Source: Neptunicella marina (GTDB taxonomy: Bacteria; Pseudomonadota; Gammaproteobacteria; Enterobacterales; Alteromonadaceae). From it: a DNA stretch of 64,000 bases. The translations under genes were made by a program, and so were the position numbers. The DNA lies in assembly GCF_014270035.1 (NCBI RefSeq), contig NZ_JACNEP010000001.1:62001-126000 (forward strand), read 5' to 3'. Shown here one piece after another: positions 8,474 through 19,892 of the stretch (positions are counted from its first letter, which is position 1; every line of letters begins with the position of its first letter). The notes beneath the pieces are model-generated. The model ran no database searches, was not told the DNA's origin, and worked only from the letters and a program-made list of their open reading frames with translations.

Positions 8474-11400
8474 ACCGCTTTTGTCCTGAAAAGACCGGAT
8501 ACAATAAAGGCAAAATAATCAGTGTAAGAAAGGTCGCACTGACAATGCCTCCCACAATCACAGTGGCTAAAGGACGCTGAATTTCAGCACCTACCCCAGT
8601 TGAACTTAATACCGGAATTAAACCCAAGGCAGAGGTTATGGCCGTCATTAAAACCGGTCGTAATCGGCTCGCTGCGCCACTTAACACCGCTTCGTTTAAA
8701 GCTATTCCACTGCCAAGTCGTGCATTGATGCTATCCACCATCACCACACCGTTAAGCACAGCCACCCCAAACAAGGTAATAAAGCCAACTGAAGCAGGCA
8801 CAGAAATATACAATCCGGATACGTACAAACTAACAATGCCGCCTATCATAGCCAGTGGCACATTAATTAAAATTAACGCCACCTGTGACCAGCTCGCAAA
8901 TGTAATAAATAGCAACAGTGCTATTAATGCCAGTGACACCGGCACCATCAGCATTAAACGTTTTTCTGCCCGTTGTTGCGATTCAAACTGCCCGCCAATC
9001 ACCACAGAATAACCAGCGGGTAAATCCAGCTTGTTATTCACCCTTTGCCTGATATCAGCGACGACACTGCCCATATCCCGTCCCTGAACATTCGCTTCAA
9101 CGACCAATCTGCGCTGCACATCGTCCCGACGAATTTGCGGTAATCCGGATTGTATTTTAACTTGAGCAACATCCTGCACTCTAACCCAGGCCCCACTGGG
9201 TGAACGTAAAATAAGTGCATTTATTGCGTCTATCTGATCGCGGTATTCAGCAGCCAGACGCACATAAATATCATAACGTTCATTGCCTTCTATCACCGAA
9301 CCCGCACTCACGCCACCAATGCCCTGACTCACTAACTGCATAAGGTCAGCCACCGACAAGCCATAACGGGATAAGGCCTCCCGGTCAGGCTCAACGATCA
9401 GTTGCGCTTCACCTTTGTTTTGTTCAAGCGCTACATCACGAGTTCCTGTCACATCCAGCACTAGCTGTTCTAATTGCTGCCCTTTTTGCGCTAACACCTC
9501 AAGGTCTGGTCCAAACAGCTTTATAGCCAGTTGAGATTTTACCCCGGATAATAACTCGTCTACCCGCGTGGCAATGGGTTGTGAAAAGGTAAACAACAAT
9601 CCCGGATGCTGTTCCAACTGTTGTTGCATTTTATGTTGCAGTTCAAATCGATTAGTGGCGCTGGTCCACTGACTGACTGGCAATAATCCAATGTAGATTT
9701 CGATATTATTCACCGGCTCAGGATCACCACCGATTTCTGCTCTGCCTATCCGGCTTAAGGCATAAGTTACTTCGGGGAATGTCATCAGCATAGCTTCCAG
9801 TTTTGGCGCAACGGTTAACGCTGTATCTAAACTGGCAGACGGGGCAAGTGTGACCCTTAGATTAATTGTGCCTTCTTCCAGTTCCGGCACAAATTCACTG
9901 CCGAGCTTACTGGCTAACACCAGAGACAGTGCAAACAACCCCATGGTTAATAAGACGATTTTATTGCGGTGTCTGGTTAAACGGAAAAGCAGTTGCCGAT
10001 AGCCGTTTTCCAATCTCAGCATAATGGGATTTACCCGGGTTTTATTGGTGCGTAAAGTCAAACTGGCTAATGCGGGGATCAACACCAATGCCACTGCCAC
10101 AGCCGCAACTATCGCCAGCATTATACTGATGGCCATTGGCTCAAACAGCTTAGCTTCAACACCTTCAAAACTGAACAAGGGTAAAAACACCACCAGTATA
10201 ATCAGTGCGGCAAAAAAAACCGGTTTTGCAACGGCTGATGCCGCATTGATAAAGTCGGTTTGCCGGGCGTTATTGCCGTGGCTTAATAGGTTTTCAACCA
10301 TCACCACCGAACCATCGACTAACATACCAATGGCAACCGCAATGCCACCTAACGACATTAAATTGGCTGACATACCAAACAGCGACATTACCAATAACGC
10401 TAATGCAATAGAGATTGGGACAGACAGGATCACTAACAAGGTCGCTTTAAGATCGAGTAAAAACAGTAACAACACCAGTAGAATAAAGACAAAGGCAATC
10501 AATAAAGCCTTAACCACGGTATTGACCGCCTGCTCTACCAAATTAGACTGGTCATAAAAAGGTCTGAAGCTCACACCCTGTGGCAACGCCTGCTGGATCA
10601 GAGTTACGCGCTGTTTAATATCGTCTATTGTCGCTTTGGTATTGGCGCCGGTTCTTTTGAGCACTATGCCGGACACCACTTCCCCCAAAGCCTGCACTTG
10701 TCCATGTTTATCCCGCTGTGTCATGGTGACAGCGCCCTGGCGAATTTCAGCCCCCCATTCCACCTGCGCCAGGTCGGACACAGTTACGACGGTACCATCA
10801 AGGGTTTTAACCGGAATTTGGGCTATTTGCTTCAGTCCTAATTCACCGGCTTGCAGCCAGCCGATCCCCCGGACAACCAGCTGTTGCTCGGCTCTTGAAA
10901 TATACCAGCCCCCCGCATTCATATTGTTATTTTCAACGGCCTGCAGCACATCCTGTTGTGATAAGCCGTACGCCAGCAATTTATCGGCATTGAGATTGAC
11001 CTGAAACTGGCGAACTTCTCCACCAAATGACAATACCTCAGTCACCCCCTGAACCGGCATTAATAAAAGCTTAACCACCCAGTCATTCAGGCTGCGTAAC
11101 TGCATCAGATCATAACCACTATCCTCATCGGCTAATAATAAGTATTGATACACCTGCCCTAAACCGGATGAATTAGGTCCCATGGTGGGTGTGCCCGCCT
11201 CTTTTGGAATTTGATTCACCGCAGTTTGTAACTGCTCAAATACCTGCTGCCTTGCAAAATAAATATCGGTGACATCGTTGAATACCACTGTCACCACAGA
11301 CAATCCATTTTTAGAAATGGAACGCACTTGCTCGACATCGGGCAAACTATACATTACCGATTCGATAGGAAAGGAAATCAGCTTTTCAACCTCTTCCGCC

Positions 11401-11573
11401 CCTAATCCTTTCGCTTCGGTGTTTATCGAAACCTGCACATTTGTTACGTCGGGGAAGGCATCCAGTTTTAAATCAGGTAGTTGAAATGCCGCAATTACCA
11501 ACAAAATACAGCTTGTCAGCACCACCAGCATGCGCCGTTCCACTGACCATTTAATAATATTGTGAAATAACAT
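8460..11573 (-). CDS. Heavy-metal RND efflux pump, CzcA/CusA family
   Basis: The protein has 1037 residues with the usual RND layout: an N-terminal helix (residues about 12-30), a large periplasmic porter domain, a central helix block with GMLVDGSVVMVEN, a second porter domain and a C-terminal helix block. KLDAFPDVTNVQV and SFPIESVMYSLPDVEQVRS place it in the heavy-metal efflux branch rather than the drug branch. Such pumps use proton flux to extrude Zn, Co, Cd, Ni, Cu or Ag; the ion cannot be assigned here. The adaptor gene is 9 bp upstream, but no outer-membrane channel gene is adjacent. Confidence 0.93.
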   Translation of the reverse strand: MLFHNIIKWSVERRMLVVLTSCILLVIAAFQLPDLKLDAFPDVTNVQVSINTEAKGLGAEEVEKLISFPIESVMYSLPDVEQVRSISKNGLSVVTVVFNDVTDIYFARQQVFEQLQTAVNQIPKEAGTPTMGPNSSGLGQVYQYLLLADEDSGYDLMQLRSLNDWVVKLLLMPVQGVTEVLSFGGEVRQFQVNLNADKLLAYGLSQQDVLQAVENNNMNAGGWYISRAEQQLVVRGIGWLQAGELGLKQIAQIPVKTLDGTVVTVSDLAQVEWGAEIRQGAVTMTQRDKHGQVQALGEVVSGIVLKRTGANTKATIDDIKQRVTLIQQALPQGVSFRPFYDQSNLVEQAVNTVVKALLIAFVFILLVLLLFLLDLKATLLVILSVPISIALALLVMSLFGMSANLMSLGGIAVAIGMLVDGSVVMVENLLSHGNNARQTDFINAASAVAKPVFFAALIILVVFLPLFSFEGVEAKLFEPMAISIMLAIVAAVAVALVLIPALASLTLRTNKTRVNPIMLRLENGYRQLLFRLTRHRNKIVLLTMGLFALSLVLASKLGSEFVPELEEGTINLRVTLAPSASLDTALTVAPKLEAMLMTFPEVTYALSRIGRAEIGGDPEPVNNIEIYIGLLPVSQWTSATNRFELQHKMQQQLEQHPGLLFTFSQPIATRVDELLSGVKSQLAIKLFGPDLEVLAQKGQQLEQLVLDVTGTRDVALEQNKGEAQLIVEPDREALSRYGLSVADLMQLVSQGIGGVSAGSVIEGNERYDIYVRLAAEYRDQIDAINALILRSPSGAWVRVQDVAQVKIQSGLPQIRRDDVQRRLVVEANVQGRDMGSVVADIRQRVNNKLDLPAGYSVVIGGQFESQQRAEKRLMLMVPVSLALIALLLFITFASWSQVALILINVPLAMIGGIVSLYVSGLYISVPASVGFITLFGVAVLNGVVMVDSINARLGSGIALNEAVLSGAASRLRPVLMTAITSALGLIPVLSSTGVGAEIQRPLATVIVGGIVSATFLTLIILPLLYPVFSGQKRSSGF

Positions 11574-11582
11574 GGCCGCTCC

Positions 11583-12689
11583 TTAGTGGTTATGTGGATC
11601 AAAGCCACTTTTGGCCATTTGAGACTGTATAAAAAAAGCCCCCTGGCTAACAATCGACTCACCAACTTCTATTCCTGAAATTTCAACGTGCTGGCCTGAG
11701 CTACGTTTCAACTGCACTTCTTTCGCAGCAAAGTGTCCGGGCTCTGTTTGCACAAACACCATCCAGTCACCGTCGTCGCTTTGCATCAAGGCATGTTGCG
11801 GGACAAAAATACCCGACACCTGTTCTGCAAACAGGGCTTTGGCAAACATGCCTGGATGTAACTGATGGCCATGATTTTCAAGCTGCAAACGAATAATACG
11901 GGTGCGGGTTTGTGCATCAATAATGTGCGATTGCTGACTCAGTGAAGCGTTATATTGCTTGCCCGCCACATCCACTGAAACAGCTAATGAACTTAAAGGT
12001 GGCAGTTCAGCTTGTGGAGCAATGCGTGCCTCAACCCACAATACCGATTCTTCAGCAATATCCATTAATGCCTGACCGGCCTCAACCCGTTGCCCCTGAC
12101 GAAAGTCATCGTTTAATACAGTACCGGAGAGCCTCGCAGGCAAAGTATATTCCCCCAGCGCTGTGCTGTTATCCTCGACCAGCTTTTTGATGCTATCGTC
12201 ATCCAGTCCATAGGCGATTAAACGCGCTTTAGCAGCAATGTACCGGGTTTGGGCATCACGTCTGGATTTCTCGCTCACGGTTGAGCTTTCTAACGTTTTT
12301 AAACGCTGCCAGTCAGCAAAGGCGATACGGTATTGCGCCTGCGCTTCGGCAACTTTGTCACTGAACAAGGTAATCAAAGGCTGATTCACCGCCACATGTT
12401 CACCCAGTGAAACATGACGCTTTAGCACCACAGATTCGACTCTGGGCGAAACCACATAGCTGGTATAACCATTGGCTTTTATTTCTGCCGGTGCCCTAAA
12501 AACTAATTTAGCGCCGGTGTTTTTGATGGGTTGAATTTTTATGCCCGCGGTCTCAATTTGGCTGGCCGACAGTTCAATAACATTTTCCCGCTGATGCTGA
12601 TGTGATTCATTAGCCCGTGACGCACCAGCGTAAATAAACATAAAACCAATTGCACACAATGCAACCGGCTTATAAAAAGCAGTTATCAT
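11583..12689 (-). CDS. RND efflux periplasmic adaptor, CzcB/CusB type
   Basis: A 368-residue membrane-fusion protein. An N-terminal signal segment is followed by a short His-rich stretch (ESHQHQREN), then a lipoyl/barrel-sandwich half (SYVVSPRVESVVLKRHVSLGEHV), a helical hairpin (about 110-165), the second half (LPARLSGTVLNDDFRQGQRV) and a beta-barrel with QLHPGMFAKALF. It links the inner-membrane pump to an outer-membrane channel. It lies directly upstream of the pump on the same strand and is almost certainly co-transcribed with it. Confidence 0.92.
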   Translation of the reverse strand: MITAFYKPVALCAIGFMFIYAGASRANESHQHQRENVIELSASQIETAGIKIQPIKNTGAKLVFRAPAEIKANGYTSYVVSPRVESVVLKRHVSLGEHVAVNQPLITLFSDKVAEAQAQYRIAFADWQRLKTLESSTVSEKSRRDAQTRYIAAKARLIAYGLDDDSIKKLVEDNSTALGEYTLPARLSGTVLNDDFRQGQRVEAGQALMDIAEESVLWVEARIAPQAELPPLSSLAVSVDVAGKQYNASLSQQSHIIDAQTRTRIIRLQLENHGHQLHPGMFAKALFAEQVSGIFVPQHALMQSDDGDWMVFVQTEPGHFAAKEVQLKRSSGQHVEISGIEVGESIVSQGAFFIQSQMAKSGFDPHNH

Positions 12690-12791
12690 TTTTTAATTCC
12701 CATAGCCAGCAGCACACCAAAAGTGTGATTTAACGCCAGCTATTTTTAAGTTTTAAACGATGACATCAAAGCAGTTGATGCCTTTTAACGG

Positions 12792-13160
12792 TTAAACGGA
12801 TTGGGAATTTTTAATCGGAGGTCTGAGTAAATTATCGGGGATATATTCCGGAATAAACTGGCTAAAGCCAGGACTTTTTCCTTGTTTAATCGGACTGCTA
12901 TTTAAAGTAGCACTGACCAAAATGGCAGAGTTAGCGTGATTACCCTGACAATGACCACAGTGGTGACAATCCTGAATATTGTGTTGTGAATTGTAGCCAT
13001 CAGCTATATCAGATTGCGGGGTACTATCCTGTTGATGTGAGTGAACCGTTTGTAAATGTGTTTTATCCAGCTGATGAGGTAAAGATGCATTCGCCACCGC
13101 AATGCAAGACTGCACCACCGGTGCGACAAAGACAACAAGACTAATCAGGCATTTATTCAT
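12792..13160 (-). CDS. Cys/His-rich secreted protein, putative metal binding
   Basis: The 122-residue product begins with a signal-peptide-like segment (residues 1-24). The middle is rich in His and Gln (about 28-62) and is followed by DCHHCGHCQGNH, a dense cluster of potential metal ligands. The C-terminal third is unremarkable. It resembles in design the small periplasmic proteins found beside copper/zinc export genes, but I cannot name the family. It lies 102 bp upstream of the adaptor gene on the same strand, so a role in metal sensing or buffering is inferred from position and composition. Confidence 0.6.
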   Translation of the reverse strand: MNKCLISLVVFVAPVVQSCIAVANASLPHQLDKTHLQTVHSHQQDSTPQSDIADGYNSQHNIQDCHHCGHCQGNHANSAILVSATLNSSPIKQGKSPGFSQFIPEYIPDNLLRPPIKNSQSV

Positions 13161-13181
13161 TGTTTTTTCAGTTACTCAACA

Positions 13182-14402
13182 CTACGGGGCCAGCTTAACA
13201 CAGTTTCGGCCAGCCGCCTTAGCTTTGTATAAGGCGCCGTCTGCCGCTTTCATCACATCATCAAATTCTGTTAACTGCTGACCACATTCAGCCACACCAA
13301 AACTGGCGGTAACAAATACCTGCTGGCTTTTCTTGGGTGGATTTTTACGTTGTTTTGAGTTGGACTTTGGCCTGTCCTGATCGCGTAATAAAAAGGGTCG
13401 AGCCCCAATTGTTTCACGCACAGCCTCAACAAACACTTTAGCTTGTTGTGCGGATTTATTGGCAAACACTATGGTAAATTCTTCGCCACCATAACGAAAC
13501 GCGCGCCCACCACCGCCTACTTTGTCTACGCAACTGGCGACCATTTTTAATACCTGATCTCCCACATCGTGGCCGTATTTATCGTTAAAAGACTTAAATT
13601 TATCCACGTCTGCCATCACCACAACATACTTTTTACCCAGTGTTGCGGCATATTGCATTAACGCACGGCGACCTTTAATACCGGTTAACTCATCTTTAAA
13701 CGCCATGTTGTAGCTATCGTGCAGGATCAACACACAAAAAGCAGCAGCCAGCATGCTTAACATTAACTGAGGCAAAATCATGCCAAAATACAGCATCATG
13801 CCCGAGACACTTAGAGTCGCCAGCATCAAAGCGGCATGACGATTGGTCGGCGCCAGTATAAAACGAATAATACCGATGATTTGAATCATCACTAATAACA
13901 ACAATTCAGCACCGCTGAATTTCATTTTGGCTATACTGGGCGGCTGTAATAGCTGATTCAACCACTCTGCTGACGTCATATGCAACGACATACTGGCAAT
14001 AATAACCGCGGCATTAGCGCACACCAGCAGTACAAGAGCACTTAATAATGCCACTGGGCTGAAACCCCTTTCCTTATCCCACATTAGAGTGGTCATAGAC
14101 GTCACCAGTACAATTGGCAGGAAATGCTGAACTTGAAGAGGGTCAATAAACCCTGCAGGGATAGCTGGCAAATATAAACTGGCCAACAACAGTAACGAAG
14201 CAATAAACAAGCGGCTGTAACCAAATTGCACCGACATTACTGCTGCGACCAGTAACAAAGAGTGCGGCAACCATTGCAGTTTTTGCATATATTGGCCAAG
14301 CAAAATGGGAAGCTTATCGACACTCACAATAAGCAACACAATAAATACCAGTTGTCCAAGAAGCGATTTCACCGCAAAACGTGCTGTTTCTAACAGATTC
14401 AA
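13182..14402 (-). CDS. Membrane-bound diguanylate cyclase (GGDEF)
   Basis: The 406-residue protein has seven or so hydrophobic helices in residues 10-228 and a C-terminal GGDEF domain starting at KDELTGIKGRRAL. The active-site motif GGEEF is at 305-309. The inhibitory RxxD site five residues upstream is replaced by GGGG, so product inhibition at that site is unlikely. A lysine-rich insert (about 341-360, RPKSNSKQRKNPPKK) interrupts the domain before VTASFGVAE. It makes c-di-GMP from two GTP. It lies 21 bp from the Cys/His-rich gene, so read-through into the metal genes is possible. Confidence 0.9.
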   Translation of the reverse strand: MNLLETARFAVKSLLGQLVFIVLLIVSVDKLPILLGQYMQKLQWLPHSLLLVAAVMSVQFGYSRLFIASLLLLASLYLPAIPAGFIDPLQVQHFLPIVLVTSMTTLMWDKERGFSPVALLSALVLLVCANAAVIIASMSLHMTSAEWLNQLLQPPSIAKMKFSGAELLLLVMIQIIGIIRFILAPTNRHAALMLATLSVSGMMLYFGMILPQLMLSMLAAAFCVLILHDSYNMAFKDELTGIKGRRALMQYAATLGKKYVVVMADVDKFKSFNDKYGHDVGDQVLKMVASCVDKVGGGGRAFRYGGEEFTIVFANKSAQQAKVFVEAVRETIGARPFLLRDQDRPKSNSKQRKNPPKKSQQVFVTASFGVAECGQQLTEFDDVMKAADGALYKAKAAGRNCVKLAP

Positions 14403-14557
14403 TGGATGCCCTTTAATGTCGAATTGTTGCTAATGTGCACACTGTTAATGCCAGTGTATTATGTTGCCAGATTACTGAATAAATTGAAAAAACCTTGTGA
14501 ATTTTATTTATACCCAAGCCGGGCTTTTAATACCTGAACAATTTGTAATTGAGGGAA

Positions 14558-14584
14558 CAAAAAGCCGGACACAATGTCCGGCTT
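14558..14584 (-). terminator. Terminator of fadH
   Basis: Read leftward, a 10 bp perfect stem AAGCCGGACA / TGTCCGGCTT closes a three-base loop and ends in a T run. It lies 26 bases past the fadH stop. Confidence 0.9.
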
Positions 14585-14609
14585 CAGTCTGTTCTTGAAA
14601 GAGTATTAA

Positions 14610-16718
<2,109 letters not shown>

Positions 16719-16828
16719 CTAAATAGCCAGAATAAAAAGCGCAAGATCATATTTAATTACATTTAGGATTTCGTAATCACTAATCATATGGTTAGAATGA
16801 AGGATTGCAAAAATATAGGTGGTACTAA

Positions 16829-18682
16829 ATGGCATCAGGTAATAGCTGGACTAAAGCCCTTTTCGTCGGAATATGGAACGTTCTCAACTTCATTCGAAGT
16901 GCATTTTTTAACATTATTTTCATCGTTATCGTTATATTTATCATCAGCGCCGCCTTCTCCGGTGATGATAAGATTACCGTGCCAGTGAAATCGGCGCTGG
17001 TTTTAAACATTAAAGGTAATGTTGTTATTCAAAAAGAGGCAGTTGATCCGCTTCAAACCTTTGTCGAAGACGCCACCGGTCATAAAGACACACCAAACGA
17101 AGAATTATTAGACGATATTATCTTTGCAATCAATAATGCCAAGGAAGATCAGCGTATTAAAACGCTGGTACTGGATTTGGAAAACATGCGTGGCGCCGGT
17201 CTGGACAAACTTGAGCAGATTGCTGCCGCGATCGATGACTTTAAACAAAGTGGCAAACCGGTATTTGCCATCGCCGACAACTATTCTCAAGGCCAGTATT
17301 ACCTGGCGGCCCATGCCGATCACCTTTATTTGAATCCGATGGGCACAGTGTTATTTGAAGGATTTGGTCGTTATGGCATGTATTTCAAAAGCGCATTGGA
17401 AAAATTAAAAGCCAATGCCCATATTTTCCGGGTCGGAACCTTTAAATCTGCGGTTGAGCCATTCATTCGTGATGATATGTCAGATGCCGCCAAAGAGGCC
17501 AACAACGCCTGGTTATCTGCCATGTGGCAGCAGTATAAAGAATCGGTTGCGAATGCGCGTAATGTCGACATCAGCAACTTCGATGAAAAGGCCGATGTTT
17601 TGCTAGCCAAGCTTGAAGAAGCCAACGGTGATTTCGCCCAGTATGCTCTCAATAATCAGTGGGTTGACGCATTAAAAACGCGTCAGCAAGTCGTAAATGA
17701 TATTAGCGACATCGTGGGAAAATCCGATAGTAAGCGTGGTTACACTAATATCGATTTAGATGACTATTTAGATGTTATTCGCTCGCCTTTTCCATCAAAA
17801 AGTAAGACAGATAACGTTGCGATCGTGGTAGCCAAAGGCGAAATTTTAGATGGCAGCAAGCAACCGGGTACCATTGGTGGTGATAGTACTGCCCGTTTAT
17901 TGCGTAAAGCTCGTTTGGATGACAGCGTAAAAGCGGTAGTGCTTTATGTAGATTCACCCGGTGGCAGCGCATTTGCGTCAGAAGTTATCCGTCAGGAAAT
18001 TGAAAGCTTAAAAGCGGCAGGCAAACCCGTCGTTGCACAAATGAGCAGCGTCGCAGCCTCTGGCGGTTACTGGATTTCAGCCAGTGCCGATGAAATATGG
18101 GCAGCTCCCTCAACCATTACTGGCTCAATTGGTATATTTGGCATGTTCCTGACCTTTGAAAACTCACTTGAACATATTGGTATCCACACCGATGGCATTG
18201 CCACCACTGAGCTGGCTGGTATTTCACAATACCGGGCCCTCGATCCTAAAGTGGGTGCTATTTTCCAGCGTTCAATTGAAAATGGTTACGATAAATTTAT
18301 ATCCATGGTGGCTGAAAACCGCCATATGACCAAAGAACAGGTTGATCAAATCGCACAAGGTCGTGTGTGGATTGGTGAAGCAGCAAAAGATTTGGGACTG
18401 GTTGATCATCTTGGTTATATCAACGATGCGATTGCTTCCGCCGCCAAGCTGGCTGGTCTGGAAAAATACGATACTAAAACCATCGAAAAAGAGTTGTCGC
18501 CTCAGCAAAAATTTATGCAAAAGTTATTTGGCAAAGCTTCAGCCATAGTTAAGTCCGATATTTCCAGCGAGCCAAATGCACTGGTCAAGTTACTAAACAG
18601 TGTATTGGGAGATATTAAGCCGGTAACCGAGCTAAATGATCCAAACGGTATTTATGCAAGGTGTTTGGCCTGTGAAATCTAA
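16829..18682 (+). CDS. sppA: Signal peptide peptidase SppA, 67 kDa type
   Basis: The 617-residue protein is the long, duplicated form of protease IV. One membrane helix (about 25-43) anchors it with the bulk in the periplasm. The catalytic lysine is in VGTFKSAVEPF (about K206) and the nucleophile in SSVAASGGYW (about S411), one from each half, as in E. coli SppA. It degrades cleaved signal peptides in the inner membrane. AGGTGG lies upstream of the ATG. It precedes ansA, as in enterobacteria, but a strong hairpin separates the two. Confidence 0.95.
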   Translation: MASGNSWTKALFVGIWNVLNFIRSAFFNIIFIVIVIFIISAAFSGDDKITVPVKSALVLNIKGNVVIQKEAVDPLQTFVEDATGHKDTPNEELLDDIIFAINNAKEDQRIKTLVLDLENMRGAGLDKLEQIAAAIDDFKQSGKPVFAIADNYSQGQYYLAAHADHLYLNPMGTVLFEGFGRYGMYFKSALEKLKANAHIFRVGTFKSAVEPFIRDDMSDAAKEANNAWLSAMWQQYKESVANARNVDISNFDEKADVLLAKLEEANGDFAQYALNNQWVDALKTRQQVVNDISDIVGKSDSKRGYTNIDLDDYLDVIRSPFPSKSKTDNVAIVVAKGEILDGSKQPGTIGGDSTARLLRKARLDDSVKAVVLYVDSPGGSAFASEVIRQEIESLKAAGKPVVAQMSSVAASGGYWISASADEIWAAPSTITGSIGIFGMFLTFENSLEHIGIHTDGIATTELAGISQYRALDPKVGAIFQRSIENGYDKFISMVAENRHMTKEQVDQIAQGRVWIGEAAKDLGLVDHLGYINDAIASAAKLAGLEKYDTKTIEKELSPQQKFMQKLFGKASAIVKSDISSEPNALVKLLNSVLGDIKPVTELNDPNGIYARCLACEI

Positions 18683-18710
18683 CCTGTAAATATCAGGTAA
18701 CAGAAATCAG

Positions 18711-18741
18711 TCAGGCTCACTTCGGTGGGCCTGATTTGTTT
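18711..18741 (+). terminator. Terminator or attenuator between sppA and ansA
   Basis: TCAGGCTCAC and GTGGGCCTGA form a 10 bp stem (one G-T pair) around a stable TTCG tetraloop, followed by TTTGTTT. Confidence 0.75.
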
Positions 18742-18813
18742 CACAGACACAGCAAAGCGAACAAGGTATTATAGCGGGCTAACCTGCGCCAAATAACAGA
18801 TAAAAAATATTCG

Positions 18814-19821
18814 ATGAAAAAACACATTTATATCGCTTACACTGGTGGCACAATCGGTATGAGACCTTCCAGCAAAGGTTATGTGCCCGCAGCGGGATTT
18901 TTAAGCCAGACGCTGGCAAATATGCCGGAATTTCACCGCAAGGAGATGCCGGACTTTACTATCCATGAATACCCTTGTTTGATTGATTCATCAGATATGT
19001 CGCCAGCAGACTGGCAACTTATCGCTGATGATGTTCAGCAAAATTACCATGAGTATGATGGTTTTATTATCCTGCATGGTACAGATACTATGGCATACAC
19101 CGCATCTGCCCTGTCGTTTATGCTGGAAAACTTAAGTAAACCGGTAATCGTTACCGGCTCACAAATCCCGCTGGCAGAATTGCGCTCAGATGGTCAGGTC
19201 AATTTGCTTAATTCGCTCTATTTGGCAGCTAACTACCCTATTCCGGAAGTGAGTTTATTTTTTAACAATAAATTGCTGCGCGGCAATCGAAGCAAAAAAA
19301 TTCACGCCGATGGTTTTGGTGCATTTGATTCACCTAACTTTCCACCATTACTGGAAGCGGGCATAAACATTGAAGTCATCAAAGGGGAAGTAAAAGCAGC
19401 AATTGACCAACCTCTGAAGGTCACACCAGTTACACCGCAACCTATCGGTGTAGTGACTCTCTATCCGGGAATCAGTGCCGATGTGCTGCGTAATGTCATC
19501 CAGCAGCCAGTTAATGCTCTTATTTTATTAAGTTACGGTGTCGGCAATGCGCCACAAAATGAAGCCTTATTAGCACAACTTAAACATGCAGATGAGCAAG
19601 GCATAGTGGTGGTTAATTGCACTCAGTGTTTAAAAGGCAAAGTCAATATGGCCGGTTATGCCACAGGTAACGCACTTGCACAGCTTGGCGTGATATCGGC
19701 CGGTGATATGACAATGGAAGCCTGCCTGACCAAGTTACATTATTTGCTGTCACAAAACTTACCGGTTGAGCAGGTAAAATCTCTGATTGGCCAGAACTTA
19801 CGTGGCGAACGCGCCAGCTAA
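18814..19821 (+). CDS. ansA: L-asparaginase I, cytoplasmic type
   Basis: A 335-residue asparaginase with no signal peptide. The two catalytic threonine motifs are present: YTGGTIGM near residue 9 and ILHGTDTMAYTASAL near residue 87. Length and the absence of an export signal fit type I (AnsA) rather than the periplasmic type II enzyme. It hydrolyses L-asparagine to aspartate and ammonia. The position after sppA repeats the E. coli order. Confidence 0.94.
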   Translation: MKKHIYIAYTGGTIGMRPSSKGYVPAAGFLSQTLANMPEFHRKEMPDFTIHEYPCLIDSSDMSPADWQLIADDVQQNYHEYDGFIILHGTDTMAYTASALSFMLENLSKPVIVTGSQIPLAELRSDGQVNLLNSLYLAANYPIPEVSLFFNNKLLRGNRSKKIHADGFGAFDSPNFPPLLEAGINIEVIKGEVKAAIDQPLKVTPVTPQPIGVVTLYPGISADVLRNVIQQPVNALILLSYGVGNAPQNEALLAQLKHADEQGIVVVNCTQCLKGKVNMAGYATGNALAQLGVISAGDMTMEACLTKLHYLLSQNLPVEQVKSLIGQNLRGERAS

Positions 19822-19892
19822 TACATTGTTAGTTTTACAGGTGTTTCCGGCTGAACCTGTCGCAATCAGCCAATTTTAATTTTTGAGGTAAC

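Noticed and set aside
10024-10557. A 177-codon open frame on the strand opposite the RND pump gene
   Set aside because: Its composition is that of an antisense shadow of conserved helices, with no ribosome-binding site or family resemblance.
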